From: Chloroflexi bacterium UBA6077
GTDB lineage: Bacteria > Chloroflexota > UBA6077
Assembly (NCBI GenBank): GCA_002436065.1
Contig: DIXP01000022.1
Coordinates: forward strand, 63,643-127,642
Direction: 5' to 3'
DNA length: 64,000 bases
Part shown: piece after piece, positions 45,028 through 53,601 of the stretch
Layout of the letters: the number at the start of each line of letters is the position of its first letter
Numbering within the stretch: the stretch's first letter is position 1
Program-made: the position numbers and the translations under genes
Notes under the pieces: model-generated
Told to the model about the DNA's origin: nothing
Database searches by the model: none
What the model saw: only the letters and a program-made list of their open reading frames with translations

Positions 45028-46212
45028 TCAGCCGATGACGCCTTCTGCCCTCAGTCGGGCCACCTCCTCCTTCGTATAGCCGAGAAGCCCCTGGAGGACC
45101 TCCTCGGTGTGCTCGCCGAGCAGGGGAGGGGCGCTACGAATATTGGTCCCCGCCTCGGCGAAACGATATGGCATGTCCACAGCCTTCACAGGGCCGGCGA
45201 TGGGGTGAAGGAACTGCTTCACCATCTCGCGCGCCAGCACCTGGGGGTCGGTCAGCGCCCTATCCATGCTGTTTACAGGGCCAGCCGGCAGGCCGGCCTC
45301 ATCGAATATCTGGTCCCATTCCTCTGCTGTCCTGGTGGCCAGGCATCGTGCGATTAGGGCGTTCACCTCCTCGCGATGATCGACCCTGAGTTGGGTATTC
45401 GCGAACCGGGGGTCCGACGCAGCTTCGGGGGCCCCCAGAACCTCGCAGAACTTGGCCCACTGGCGGTCGTTGACCGTGATGTGGAGGTAGCGGCCATCCC
45501 TGGTGGGGTAGTTTGCGCTGGGGACGCGGGTCGGGTTCTCCGAGCCGAAGAGCGTGGGCACTTCGCCCGCGCACAGGTAGATGGCCGATTGGAAGGTAAG
45601 CATGGCCAGGGAGCTATCGAGCATCGCGAGGTCTATGTACTGCCCTCGACCCGTCATAGCTCGACGATAGAGGCTGGCGGCCACCGAGAAGGCCCCGAAG
45701 ACCGCCGCCACCACATCGACAATCGCCGCGCCGCACTTGACCGGCTCGCCATCGCGCGGCCCGGTGATGCTCATCAGCCCCGACATGGCCTGGAGAATGG
45801 GGTCGTACGCCTTTCGATCCTTGTACGGCCCCGTGTCTCCGAAGCCCGTTATCGAACAGTAGACCAGCGAGGGGTTGATGGCGGAGAGGGTGCCGTAATC
45901 GACGCCTAGCCGCCGCGGAACCCCGGGCGCGAAGTTAACCAGCACCACGTCTGCCTTGGCGGCGAGGTCCCGGACTATGCTCTTCGCCCCGGGCGCCTTG
46001 AGGTTGATGGTGACGCTACGCTTGCTTCGGTTCACGGAGAAGAAGTAGCCGCTCTGGCCGTTGACGTAAGGGGCCCACGCCCTGGATTCGTCCCCGACGC
46101 CGGGCTCCTCGATCTTGATGACGTCGGCTCCCAACTCCGCCAGCATCATGGAGCAGTAGGGACCCGCCAGCACCCTGGTGAAATCCAGGACCGTCACCCC
46201 TGAGAAAGTCAT
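45028..46212 (-). CDS. CaiB/BaiF family (class III) CoA-transferase, cassette B
   Basis: A 394-residue class III CoA-transferase and close paralogue of 14762-15943. Shared elements are LDFTRVLAGPYCSMMLAELGA at the start, KAYDPILQAMSGLMSITGPRD and catalytic D166 in AAIVDVVAAV. It is 36 bases below the ECHDC3-like crotonase and is likely in the same transcript. The region around the active Asp differs between the two copies (IVDVVAAVFGAF against VTDIFSGSLGAF), which may reflect different acid partners. Confidence 0.92.
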   Translation of the reverse strand: MTFSGVTVLDFTRVLAGPYCSMMLAELGADVIKIEEPGVGDESRAWAPYVNGQSGYFFSVNRSKRSVTINLKAPGAKSIVRDLAAKADVVLVNFAPGVPRRLGVDYGTLSAINPSLVYCSITGFGDTGPYKDRKAYDPILQAMSGLMSITGPRDGEPVKCGAAIVDVVAAVFGAFSVAASLYRRAMTGRGQYIDLAMLDSSLAMLTFQSAIYLCAGEVPTLFGSENPTRVPSANYPTRDGRYLHITVNDRQWAKFCEVLGAPEAASDPRFANTQLRVDHREEVNALIARCLATRTAEEWDQIFDEAGLPAGPVNSMDRALTDPQVLAREMVKQFLHPIAGPVKAVDMPYRFAEAGTNIRSAPPLLGEHTEEVLQGLLGYTKEEVARLRAEGVIG

Positions 46213-46248
46213 TGCCTCCCCACCTCCCGATCAGTGAGACTAGTTTGA

Positions 46249-47028
46249 CTAGCGTCCCTTCCAAACCGGCGCCCGCTTCTCCCCGAACGCGGCGATCCCC
46301 TCGACGGCGTCCTCAGTGGCCTCCAGCTTGTGGAACATCATCTCGGCCAGGTTGTACGCTTCGTCCGGCCGCATCTGCAGGGTTCGGAGGGTCGCCTCCT
46401 TCATCGCTCGGACGGCCAGGGGGGCGTTGGCGAGTATTCTGTTGGCGTAGTCCATCGCGGCGGGCATCACCTGGTCGTCGGGGACTATCTTGTTCAGCAT
46501 TTGGAGATCCATAGCCTGCTGCGCCGTGAGCGAGTCGCCCAGCAGGAGCACCTCGAATGCCTTATTCAAGGGGACGGCTCTGGCCAGCATCGTCGGACCG
46601 CTGATGGAGGATATCCCGCGCTTCACCTGTGGCCAGCCGAAGGTAGCCTTCTCGCTCGCTACCCTGATGTCGCAGGTGAGGGCTATGCCGCACCCCTGGG
46701 CCAGGCAGAAGCCGTTGATGGCCGAGATCATCGGCTTGTAGATGGTGGTTAGAAGCCGGTAGAGGTCCTGATGACTCGGCCCTCCAGGGGTCTTATCCAG
46801 CAGGTCATGGCCGGCGCTGAAGGCCACGCCGCGGCCGGTGATGATGGTCATCCAGATGTCCGGATTGGTCTTGACCTCGGTCAGCGCGTCGTAGAGGGCG
46901 CCACGCAGGGCGGCGTTGAGGGCGTTGCGCTTCTGAGGGCGGTTCAGAGTGATGACGGCCAGGTGACCCTCGGTCTCATACAGTAGGACCTTCTCCTCGC
47001 TTGTTGCCGCGGTGTTAGGGTTGCTCAT
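46249..47028 (-). CDS. ECHDC3-like crotonase-fold protein without catalytic Glu pair, cassette B
   Basis: A 259-residue paralogue of the gene at 16143. G114 replaces the first hydratase Glu (QGCGIALTCD) and Q134 the second (WPQVKRG), as in copy A, so both copies share the loss and it is not a sequencing error. The oxyanion-hole segments AFSAGHDLLDKTPGG and SAINGFCLAQGC are intact. The ATG at 47028 has GGAGG upstream. It lies between the dehydrogenase and CoA-transferase genes. A thioesterase, isomerase or other CoA-ester role is more likely than hydration. Confidence 0.88.
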   Translation of the reverse strand: MSNPNTAATSEEKVLLYETEGHLAVITLNRPQKRNALNAALRGALYDALTEVKTNPDIWMTIITGRGVAFSAGHDLLDKTPGGPSHQDLYRLLTTIYKPMISAINGFCLAQGCGIALTCDIRVASEKATFGWPQVKRGISSISGPTMLARAVPLNKAFEVLLLGDSLTAQQAMDLQMLNKIVPDDQVMPAAMDYANRILANAPLAVRAMKEATLRTLQMRPDEAYNLAEMMFHKLEATEDAVEGIAAFGEKRAPVWKGR

Positions 47029-47208
47029 TGGAGCCTCCTGCATCTAATACTATTTGGCTTTGGTATGTCTTAGGCTGGTCCTTCCGCCAAATCTATATCG
47101 CTTTCCGAGGTAGTGAGCCCGATCACTTCAGTGTCGGGCTCATGCCCATGGCGAAGCTGCTACGGAATTGGTGGACAGACCAGTTAGGCCGGTTCTGTGG
47201 ATCGCTGC

Positions 47209-48057
47209 TCAGTATTCGTAGAACCCCCTGCTGCTTTTCCTGCCCAACCAGCCAGCGGCCACCATCTTGACCAGCAGGGGGCAGGGGCGGTACTTGCCGT
47301 CACCGGTGCCCTGCTGGAGCACCCGCATGATGTCCAGGCACACGTCCAGGCCGATCAGGTCGGCCAGTTCCAGAGGGCCCATCGGGTGGTTGGATCCCAG
47401 CTTCATCACGGTGTCGATGGACTCCCGGGAGGCCACGCCCTCCATGAGGGTGTAGGCGGCTTCGTTGATCATCGGGATCAGCAACCGGTTGCAGACGAAG
47501 CCCGGGTAGTCCTCCACCACCACGGCGGTCTTTCCCATCGCCTGGGCCAGGGCCAGCACCTCGTGCTTGGTTTCGTCACCCGTTGCCACCCCGCTGATCA
47601 CCTCGACCAGCTTCATCACGGGGACCGGGTTGAAGAAGTGCATGCCAATGACCTTCCCCGGACGCCGTGTGCAGGCGCCTAACCGGGTGATGGATATGGA
47701 GGAGGTGTTGGAGGCTAGGATCGCCGACGGCTGGCAGATCTCATCCAGCGTCCGGATCAACTCGGCCTTGGCCTCGTACTTTTCGATGATGGCCTCCACC
47801 ACCAGGTCAACGCCCGCGACGTCCTCCATGGCCGTCGAAGGAGTGAGGCGAGCAAGGGTATCCGCGCGGACAGCCTCGTTTATCCGGCCCTTCTCCACGG
47901 ACCTGTCCAGGTTGCGGCGGATCGTCTTCATTCCGGCTTCCAGCGGGCCAGGCGCCACCTCCACCACCCGCACCTCGTAGCCTGACTGGGCTGCTACCAG
48001 GGCGATGCCCGACCCCATGGTCCCGGCCCCAATGACGCCGATCTTGGCTACTGCCAT
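47209..48057 (-). CDS. 3-hydroxyacyl-CoA (3-hydroxybutyryl-CoA) dehydrogenase
   Basis: A 282-residue NAD(H)-dependent dehydrogenase of the Hbd type. The nucleotide motif GVIGAGTMGSGIA is at about 7-19, SNTSS at 116-120, and the catalytic His140 in IGMHFFNPVPVMKLVEV with GFVCNRLL and GPLELADLIGLD downstream. It oxidises 3-hydroxyacyl-CoA to 3-ketoacyl-CoA and fits between the hydratase and the thiolase. Cassette A has no copy of this gene, so either this one serves both cassettes or cassette A follows a different route. Confidence 0.95.
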   Translation of the reverse strand: MAVAKIGVIGAGTMGSGIALVAAQSGYEVRVVEVAPGPLEAGMKTIRRNLDRSVEKGRINEAVRADTLARLTPSTAMEDVAGVDLVVEAIIEKYEAKAELIRTLDEICQPSAILASNTSSISITRLGACTRRPGKVIGMHFFNPVPVMKLVEVISGVATGDETKHEVLALAQAMGKTAVVVEDYPGFVCNRLLIPMINEAAYTLMEGVASRESIDTVMKLGSNHPMGPLELADLIGLDVCLDIMRVLQQGTGDGKYRPCPLLVKMVAAGWLGRKSSRGFYEY

Positions 48058-48109
48058 GTGGACTCCATACCTCCCCTCTCATTGGTTGCTTGGTCAGACG
48101 GAAAGCGTG

Positions 48110-48895
48110 CTACCTGCCCTGGAACTCGGGCTGTCGTTTCTCGATGAAGGCGGCCATACCTGCCTTCTGGTCCAAGGTGGAGAAACAGAGCCCGAAGAGG
48201 TCCATCTCCACCTCGCAGGCCGCATCCGTATCCAGATACACCGACTTATTCATCGAGCGCTTGGCACCCGAGACGGCGAATGGACCCTGGGAGGCGATGC
48301 TGTTGGCCACCTTCATCGCCTCCTCGGCCAGCCCGTCCGCCGGCACCACAGCGTTCACCAACCCCACCCGCAGAGCCTCCTCCGGGTAGAGACGCTTGCC
48401 CGTGAAGATCATCTCTCGCGCGACTCCCTGGCCCACGATGCGAGCGAGCCGCACCGTCGCTCCCCAACCGGGGAGGATCCCCAATCCCACCTCGGGCTGG
48501 CCGAAGCGCGCCTTGTCGCTGGAGATCCGGATGTCGCAGGCGCAGGCGATCTCGCACCCGCCTCCCAAGGCGACCCCGTTGATGGCAGCGATCACCGGCT
48601 TCTGGAGATCCTCGATGGTTTTGCACAGCAGGTGGCCCTTCCCCGCGAAGCTCCTGGCCTCATGGGGAGCCTTATTGATCATCTCCTTGATGTCGGCCCC
48701 AGCGATGAAGGCTCGCTCCCCGGTACCGGTGATGATCACCGCCCGTACCTCGGCGTCGCTTCCCGCGGCGGAGAACGCCGCGATCAGTTCATCGAGGATC
48801 TGTGAGTTGAGGGCGTTGAATGCTTCGGGGCGGTCGATGGTGATTCGGAGGACATGCTCGATCTTCTCTACCTTGACTACATTGCCCAGGGACAT
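48110..48895 (-). CDS. Enoyl-CoA hydratase (crotonase), cassette B
   Basis: A 261-residue crotonase with both catalytic glutamates, E115 in GGGCEIACACD and E135 in GQPEVGLG, so true enoyl-CoA hydratase activity is expected. Sequence is very close to the cassette A hydratase across its whole length, including SMNKSVYLDTDAACEVEMDLF. It is 52 bases above the dehydrogenase gene and about 70 below the thiolase gene, all on the minus strand. The usual substrate of this clade is crotonyl-CoA or a short branched enoyl-CoA. Confidence 0.94.
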   Translation of the reverse strand: MSLGNVVKVEKIEHVLRITIDRPEAFNALNSQILDELIAAFSAAGSDAEVRAVIITGTGERAFIAGADIKEMINKAPHEARSFAGKGHLLCKTIEDLQKPVIAAINGVALGGGCEIACACDIRISSDKARFGQPEVGLGILPGWGATVRLARIVGQGVAREMIFTGKRLYPEEALRVGLVNAVVPADGLAEEAMKVANSIASQGPFAVSGAKRSMNKSVYLDTDAACEVEMDLFGLCFSTLDQKAGMAAFIEKRQPEFQGR

Positions 48896-48965
48896 CGTGT
48901 ACCTCCTGCTTTTGGCGCCAGGGCCAGCAGCCCTGGCTACTGTTGATATTGATGCCCGGAAAGGG

Positions 48966-50153
48966 TTAGCGCCGGAAGTTCTCTACGATCATGGCCAAGC
49001 CCTGGCCCCCACCTACACAGAGGGAGGCAAGCCCGATCTTCACCCTTCGGCGAGCCATCTCGTGAAGTAGGGTCACCAGGATTCGAGCTCCGCTTGCCCC
49101 GATCGGGTGGCCGAGGGCGATCGCCCCGCCATTCACGTTTACGATGGACTGGTCCAATCCCAGTTGGCGGAGTACGGCCACCGACTGGGCGGCGAACGCC
49201 TCGTTAAGCTCCACCAGCTCTATCTGCTCCAGACTGAGGCCGGTCTTCTCCAGGACCTTGCGAACCGCCGGCACCGGGCCCATGCCCATCACACGCGGCT
49301 CGACCCCTGCCCAGCCGTATCCGACGATGCGAGCCATTGGCTCGATGCCCATCGCCTCGGCGGTCTTCGAGGACATCACCACCATGGCCGCCGCTCCGTC
49401 GTTGACCCCTGAGGAGTTTCCGGCGGTGACGGTACCGTCCTTCTTGAAGGCGGGTTTCAGCTTCGAAAGCTTCTCGGCGGTGGTCCCAGGACGTGGGTGC
49501 TCGTCCCGGTCCACCACCAGGGGATCTCCCTTGGCCTGGGGTGCCTGTACGGGGACGATCTCGCCCTTGAACAGCCCCTGCTCGATGGCCCTGGCGGCTT
49601 TAGCCTGGCTCTCCGCGGCGAACCGATCCTGCTCCTCCCGGGATATCCCCATCTCCGAGGCCACGTTCTCCGCTGTTATCCCCATGTGGTACCCCTCTAT
49701 GGAGCAGCTCAGGCCCTCGTCGATCATGCTGTCCACCAACTCCGCGTGGCCCATTCGGTAGCCGAACCGCGCCCGGCGAAGGACATAAGGCGAACCCGAC
49801 ATGCTCTCCGCGCCGCCCGCCACCACGACGCGGGCATCCCCCAGCGCCACCTGCTGGGCGGCCAGCGCCACAGCCCTCAGTCCAGACCCGCACACCTGGT
49901 TGATGATCATGGCCGTGGCGCCGGCGGGTATGCCCGCTCGGATGGCCGCCTGGCGGGCAACGTTCATTCCTGCCCCGCCCTGCAGGACGTTGCCGAGGAT
50001 CACCTCGTCCACCACGTCCGGAGCGACCCTGGCTCTCGCCATAGCCTCCGAAATCGCCGCGGTCCCGAGCTGCGGCGCGGAGAGGTCCTTGAGGCTCCCC
50101 GCGAGGGTTCCTACTGGCGTGCGCACGCCCCCTGCGATCACGACATCCAGCAA
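48966..50153 (-). CDS. Acetyl-CoA acetyltransferase (thiolase II), cassette B
   Basis: A 395-residue thiolase. The nucleophile is C88 in NQVCGSGLRA, the His is in GGAIALGHPIGASG and the second Cys in CVGGGQG. The TTG at 50153 is preferred because GGAGG lies eight bases before it, although a GTG three codons upstream is possible. It is the first gene of cassette B and is read from a good promoter at 50249-50277, divergent from the NrpR-like regulator at 50513. Confidence 0.94.
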   Translation of the reverse strand: MLDVVIAGGVRTPVGTLAGSLKDLSAPQLGTAAISEAMARARVAPDVVDEVILGNVLQGGAGMNVARQAAIRAGIPAGATAMIINQVCGSGLRAVALAAQQVALGDARVVVAGGAESMSGSPYVLRRARFGYRMGHAELVDSMIDEGLSCSIEGYHMGITAENVASEMGISREEQDRFAAESQAKAARAIEQGLFKGEIVPVQAPQAKGDPLVVDRDEHPRPGTTAEKLSKLKPAFKKDGTVTAGNSSGVNDGAAAMVVMSSKTAEAMGIEPMARIVGYGWAGVEPRVMGMGPVPAVRKVLEKTGLSLEQIELVELNEAFAAQSVAVLRQLGLDQSIVNVNGGAIALGHPIGASGARILVTLLHEMARRRVKIGLASLCVGGGQGLAMIVENFRR

Positions 50154-50186
50154 CGCAAACACCTCCGCCCTTCCATGAAGTATTCA

Positions 50187-50200
50187 ACCGTTTTGACGGT
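50187..50200. promoter_or_regulatory. Short dyad between promoter and thiolase B start
   Basis: ACCGT-TTTG-ACGGT lies about 35 bases before the thiolase start, in the untranslated leader of cassette B. It could be an operator for the divergent NrpR-like regulator. A similar sequence is not obvious in front of cassette A. Confidence 0.35.
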
Positions 50201-50248
50201 AATGACCACCAGACTACTACAGTAATATATTAACGATGTAGCAGGAAC

Positions 50249-50277
50249 ATCAAAACACAGGCCGCGGCTGCTGTCAA
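50249..50277 (-). promoter_or_regulatory. Sigma70-type promoter of cassette B
   Basis: On the minus strand TTGACA (50272-50277), a 17-base spacer and TTTGAT (50249-50254) face the thiolase gene. The leader is about 90 bases and includes the AT-rich palindrome TAATATATTA at 50223-50232 and the dyad at 50187. Confidence 0.65.
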
Positions 50278-50321
50278 GGGGATCTCGGGGCAAATAGCCT
50301 CGAAAGTGCGGGGAGTGCTGC

Positions 50322-50350
50322 TTGACGGGCGAAGGAATCCTCCCCATACT
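50322..50350 (+). promoter_or_regulatory. Sigma70-type promoter of NrpR-like regulator B
   Basis: TTGACG (50322-50327), a 17-base spacer and CATACT (50345-50350) face the regulator at 50513. The leader is about 155 bases, the same length as that of regulator A. The arrangement of this and the cassette B promoter is divergent, with no other gene in the 50154-50512 gap. Confidence 0.55.
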
Positions 50351-50512
50351 ACCGATCAGACACGTGAACTCTTTACGATATGCGGACCTGCTCGCTTGCG
50401 ATTGATCTCCCAGGAGGCTCGATGCTTGTTTATGTGCCGATAGCTATCGTAGAATCGCTGGACATGGAGTGGTGGCGATGGAAGCTCACTCCCAAAGTGG
50501 TAGGTGGACTTG

Positions 50513-51559
50513 ATGGCAGAAACCGTTGTAGACAACGACACGCGTCTGGAGATACTGCGGCTCGTGTCTGAGATTGATAGTCCCATCGGCGCCGACTCAC
50601 TTGCGGTCAAGCTGGAGGACCGGGGCATAAATCTCACCCCCGATGCCGTTCGATATCACTTGAGGATGCTGGACCAACAGAAGCTGACCTATCGGATCGG
50701 CAAGAGGGGGAGGATGGTTACTCCTGAGGGATGGAGGGAACTGAGGCGTTCCAGGGTGGACACTCGCATCGGGTGGGGCCTCGCCCGTCAGGAAACCATG
50801 GCCCAGCAGGTGACCTTCGATCCCTACAGCCGACGGGGACAGGTGGCAGCTTCACTCACCATCTTCCCGATCGAGGAGCAGGAGGGGGTGCTCCGCCATG
50901 TCGCGAGGGTGGCCCGTGCCGGGCTCTGTCTGAGCGAGCGGATGGCTCTAGCGAACAGCGGCGACAGGGTCGGCTCGGTAACGATACCGCCAGGTAAGGC
51001 CGGGATCATCACCGTGAGCACCTCGACCATCACCGGCATCCTCGTGTCGCAGGGTTTCCTGGTGAGCACCACCTACGCGGGGATCGCGGAGATCGCCGAC
51101 TGGCGGCCCTATCGCTTCGTGGATGTGCTTCGATATGGCCAGGGTTCCATGGACTCGGTGGAGAACCTCATCCGGCCGGGAAGCACCCGGGTGGGCCATA
51201 CAGCCGAGCGGGGCAGGGGGTTGGTGATCGCGGATGTCCGCGAGCTGGTGGGCGTGGCGCGGGAGCGTGCTCGCGATCTGCTGAAGCAGTTGAGGGGTTG
51301 CGGCATCGGCGGGGTATTGATGGTTGGACAGGTTGGGCAACCGGTGCTGGGGGTCCCGGTCAGGGACCACACCTTCGGCGTGGCCAGCCTAGCCGGAGTG
51401 AACGCCACGCTCGCCGCCTACGAGTTGAATGTAGCCACCGATTTTCACCTGGTGAACTGTCTCGTGGATTACTCTTCTCTTCTCCCCGCGGAGCACTTAC
51501 TCCCAGAGGCCGAGGTGAGATCGTGGGAGAGCGCCGGCTCGCTGGTGATGTGGGAGTAG
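50513..51559 (+). CDS. NrpR-like transcriptional regulator (HTH + DUF128 sensor), copy B
   Basis: A 348-residue paralogue of the regulator at 27795. The winged helix has VVDNDTRLEILRLVSEIDSP and AVRYHLRMLDQQKL; the single NRD/DUF128 domain shows TIPPGKAGIITVSTSTITG, RPYRFVDVLRYGQG and GGVLMVGQVGQPVLGVPV. It ends at GSLVMWE, without the extra tail of copy A. The ATG at 50513 has AGGTGG upstream. Divergent placement from cassette B makes it the likely regulator of that cassette. Archaeal NrpR proteins repress nitrogen genes and release DNA on binding 2-oxoglutarate; here the ligand could be an acid of the pathway. Confidence 0.85.
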   Translation: MAETVVDNDTRLEILRLVSEIDSPIGADSLAVKLEDRGINLTPDAVRYHLRMLDQQKLTYRIGKRGRMVTPEGWRELRRSRVDTRIGWGLARQETMAQQVTFDPYSRRGQVAASLTIFPIEEQEGVLRHVARVARAGLCLSERMALANSGDRVGSVTIPPGKAGIITVSTSTITGILVSQGFLVSTTYAGIAEIADWRPYRFVDVLRYGQGSMDSVENLIRPGSTRVGHTAERGRGLVIADVRELVGVARERARDLLKQLRGCGIGGVLMVGQVGQPVLGVPVRDHTFGVASLAGVNATLAAYELNVATDFHLVNCLVDYSSLLPAEHLLPEAEVRSWESAGSLVMWE

Positions 51560-51604
51560 AGGCTGGGCGCGTGCTATCATTGATGGCAGTTCAGCAGGGG
51601 GTAT

Positions 51605-52711
51605 TTGTTGGTGCAGACTGCCATTATCGGCCTGCCTAAGGCGGGCAAGACCACCGTGTTCAACGCCCTCACCGGAGCACGGGCCAAGACAGGTGCCTAC
51701 AGCGTGGCCACCGAGGCCAACATCGCCGTGGTGCAGGTTCCCGACCGTCGTCTGGGGGAGTTGGCCGCGATCTTCCATCCTCAGAAGGTGGTGCATGCCG
51801 TCGTCGAGTACGTCGACGCGGGCGGCGTCGTTAAGGGGGGAGCGAAGAGCGAGGGGATAAGCGGGCAGCTGCTCAACCAGATCAGCAAGGCCGACGCCCT
51901 GTTGGAGGTGGTACGGGTCTTCGAGGACGAGGCTCTTCTCCATCCCGAGGGGTCGGTGGATCCAGCCAGGGATGTGGCCACCATGGACCTGGAGCTAGCC
52001 TTCTCCGACCTGGCTATCATAGAGCGCCGGTTGGAGCGTTTGAAGGATGCGGTCCACAAGCTGAAGCCCCAGGAGCGGGAGGCCGGCGAGCGAGAGAGGG
52101 AGCTGCTCACCCGCATCAAGGGCGAGCTGGAGAAGGAGATCCCCATCCGTGCCCAGCAGCTCACCGACGAGGAGAAGCTGGCGATCCGGGCCTTCCAGTT
52201 CCTGAGTGAGAAGCCGCTGCTGATCGTGCTCAACCTGAGTGAGGACCAGATGGGTCGTGCCGCGGAGATCCAGGCCGAGGTTAGCAGGGGCTACAGCGTG
52301 CCCCACACCGCATTCACCACGCTGTGCGGCCAGGTGGAGGCGGAGGTGGCCGAACTGGATCCGCAGGAGAAGCAGCAGTTCCTGGAGGCAATGGGGATCG
52401 AGGAGTCTGGGATCCACAGGGTTATCGGTCTCACCTACCAACTGCTGGACTACGTCTCCTTCCTGACGGTGGGGGAGGACGAGGTGAGGGCCTGGACGGT
52501 GCGTCGGAACACCCCCGCCCAGAAGGCGGCAGGGACCATTCACTCGGACCTGGAGCGGGGCTTCATCCGGGCCGAGGTGGTCAAGTACGCTGACCTGATG
52601 TCCGTCGGCGGCAGTATGGCCGAGGCTCGCAAGCGGGGCTTCCTCCGCCTGGAGGGCAAGCTCTACCCAGTCCAGGACGGCGACATCATGAACATCCTCT
52701 TCAACGTGTAG
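51605..52711 (+). CDS. ychF: YchF-type P-loop ATPase (OBG-like)
   Basis: A 368-residue translation-factor-class ATPase of the OBG family. The P-loop is GLPKAGKTT at 9-17, a coiled helical insert lies at about 125-195, the nucleotide-specificity motif is NLSE (LIVLNLSEDQMG) instead of NKxD, which in YchF allows ATP binding, and a C-terminal TGS domain (about 280-367) contains AGTIHSDLERGFIRAEVV. The start is TTG at 51605 or 51608 or GTG 51611, behind AGCAGGGGG. It associates with ribosomes and is a housekeeping gene, marking the end of the catabolic block. Confidence 0.93.
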   Translation: MLVQTAIIGLPKAGKTTVFNALTGARAKTGAYSVATEANIAVVQVPDRRLGELAAIFHPQKVVHAVVEYVDAGGVVKGGAKSEGISGQLLNQISKADALLEVVRVFEDEALLHPEGSVDPARDVATMDLELAFSDLAIIERRLERLKDAVHKLKPQEREAGERERELLTRIKGELEKEIPIRAQQLTDEEKLAIRAFQFLSEKPLLIVLNLSEDQMGRAAEIQAEVSRGYSVPHTAFTTLCGQVEAEVAELDPQEKQQFLEAMGIEESGIHRVIGLTYQLLDYVSFLTVGEDEVRAWTVRRNTPAQKAAGTIHSDLERGFIRAEVVKYADLMSVGGSMAEARKRGFLRLEGKLYPVQDGDIMNILFNV

Positions 52712-52720
52712 CACTATTCC

Positions 52721-52741
52721 CCCTCTCCCCCTGGGAGAGGG
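52721..52741. repeat. CCCTCTCCC/GGGAGAGGG hairpin repeat
   Basis: A 9-base stem with a 3-base loop in the 51-base gap after ychF, followed by GCCGGGGTGAGGG. It shares its arms with the palindrome at 1540-1565. It has no T-run and is likely a dispersed repeat. Confidence 0.6.
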
Positions 52742-52762
52742 CCGGGGTGAGGGCAAACTTCC

Positions 52763-53131
52763 ATGAAGAAGATCAAGATCACGGCCGGCGACGTAACGGC
52801 CGCGGCTATCCTCAACGACACGAAGACGGCCGAGGCCATATGGGCTGCCCTGCCCATTCAGGCGAGGGGCAGCAGCTGGGGCGACGAGATCTACTTCTCC
52901 ATACCGGTGAAGCTGGAGACGGAGAGAGGCCAGGAGGTGGTGGAGTTGGGCGACCTCGGTTACTGGGCGCCGGGCAGCGCCTTCTGCATCTTCTTCGGTT
53001 CGACCCCTGCTAGCCGGGGCAGTGAGATCCGCCCAGCCAGTGAGGTCACCGTCTTCGGCAAGGTGGAGGGTACCCCCAAGCTGTTCAAGAAGGTGCCCTC
53101 CGGGGCCAAGGTGGTGCTGGAGCGGGCTTAG
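52763..53131 (+). CDS. Cyclophilin-like fold protein (TM1367 type)
   Basis: A 122-residue small beta-barrel protein. IKITAGDVTAAAILNDTKTA at the start, then SSWGDEIYFSIPVKLE, GDLGYWAPGSAFCIFFGSTP and a VTVFGKVEG strand fit the cyclophilin-like superfamily typified by TM1367. These proteins lack proven prolyl isomerase activity; function is unknown. It is 51 bases after ychF on the same strand, across a hairpin repeat. Confidence 0.75.
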   Translation: MKKIKITAGDVTAAAILNDTKTAEAIWAALPIQARGSSWGDEIYFSIPVKLETERGQEVVELGDLGYWAPGSAFCIFFGSTPASRGSEIRPASEVTVFGKVEGTPKLFKKVPSGAKVVLERA

Positions 53132-53162
53132 CATTCCAGGACGGCTTCTGCCGTTCCGGTCA

Positions 53163-53262
53163 CTCTGAGGCGCCTGCCGCACCTGTCATCCTGAGGCGCC
53201 GCAGCCTGCTCAGAATGACAAATTGGGGGCGGCCTGCTCAGGGTGACAAGGAACAGTGGTCA
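53163..53262. repeat. Second cluster of CTGAGG / CTCAGAATGAC repeats
   Basis: Contains CACTCTGAGGCGCC, TGTCATCCTGAGGCGCCGCAG, GCCTGCTCAGAATGACA and GCCTGCTCAGGGTGACA. These units match those at 2695-2924. The stretch lies between convergent genes and holds no coding frame of its own. Confidence 0.65.
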
Positions 53263-53289
53263 CTCCGAATGGCAATGGAAGCTGCAGCG

Positions 53290-53583
53290 CTAGTCGATTT
53301 CCACCTTCGTGGCCCTGCGCTGGGGCTTCTCTTCCGTCTCGGTGCGGGCGATGGCCGTGTCCAGCAAGCTCCGGAGCGCCAGCAGCTGCTCCCGGCGCGC
53401 TGCCTTCATGTGTTGCCTGAAGTCGCGCGGCAGGATGCTCCCTACCTTGCAGGCGACTTTGTCCGGTCTGTTCTCCCGTAACCATGAGACCAACTCGGCG
53501 GGTCCCTCGAGACTGATCTTTATCGTGAGGCTTCGGTCCTCGTCGTCCTCTAGCCTCACCTCCTTGGCTTCATGCTCGGCCAT
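53290..53583 (-). CDS. Small charged protein, partner of ArsA-type ATPase
   Basis: A 97-residue protein of unknown function. The first 18 residues are highly acidic (KEVRLEDDEDR), the middle has alternating hydrophobic residues and helix formers, and the C terminus is basic (KPQRRATKVEID). No known domain was recognised. GAGGAGG lies upstream of the ATG and the gene starts 18 bases after the ArsA-type stop, so the two are almost certainly co-transcribed. A role as regulator or adaptor of the ATPase is an inference from position only. Confidence 0.6.
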   Translation of the reverse strand: MAEHEAKEVRLEDDEDRSLTIKISLEGPAELVSWLRENRPDKVACKVGSILPRDFRQHMKAARREQLLALRSLLDTAIARTETEEKPQRRATKVEID

Positions 53584-53601
53584 CGGTATGCCTCCTCATC
53601 A

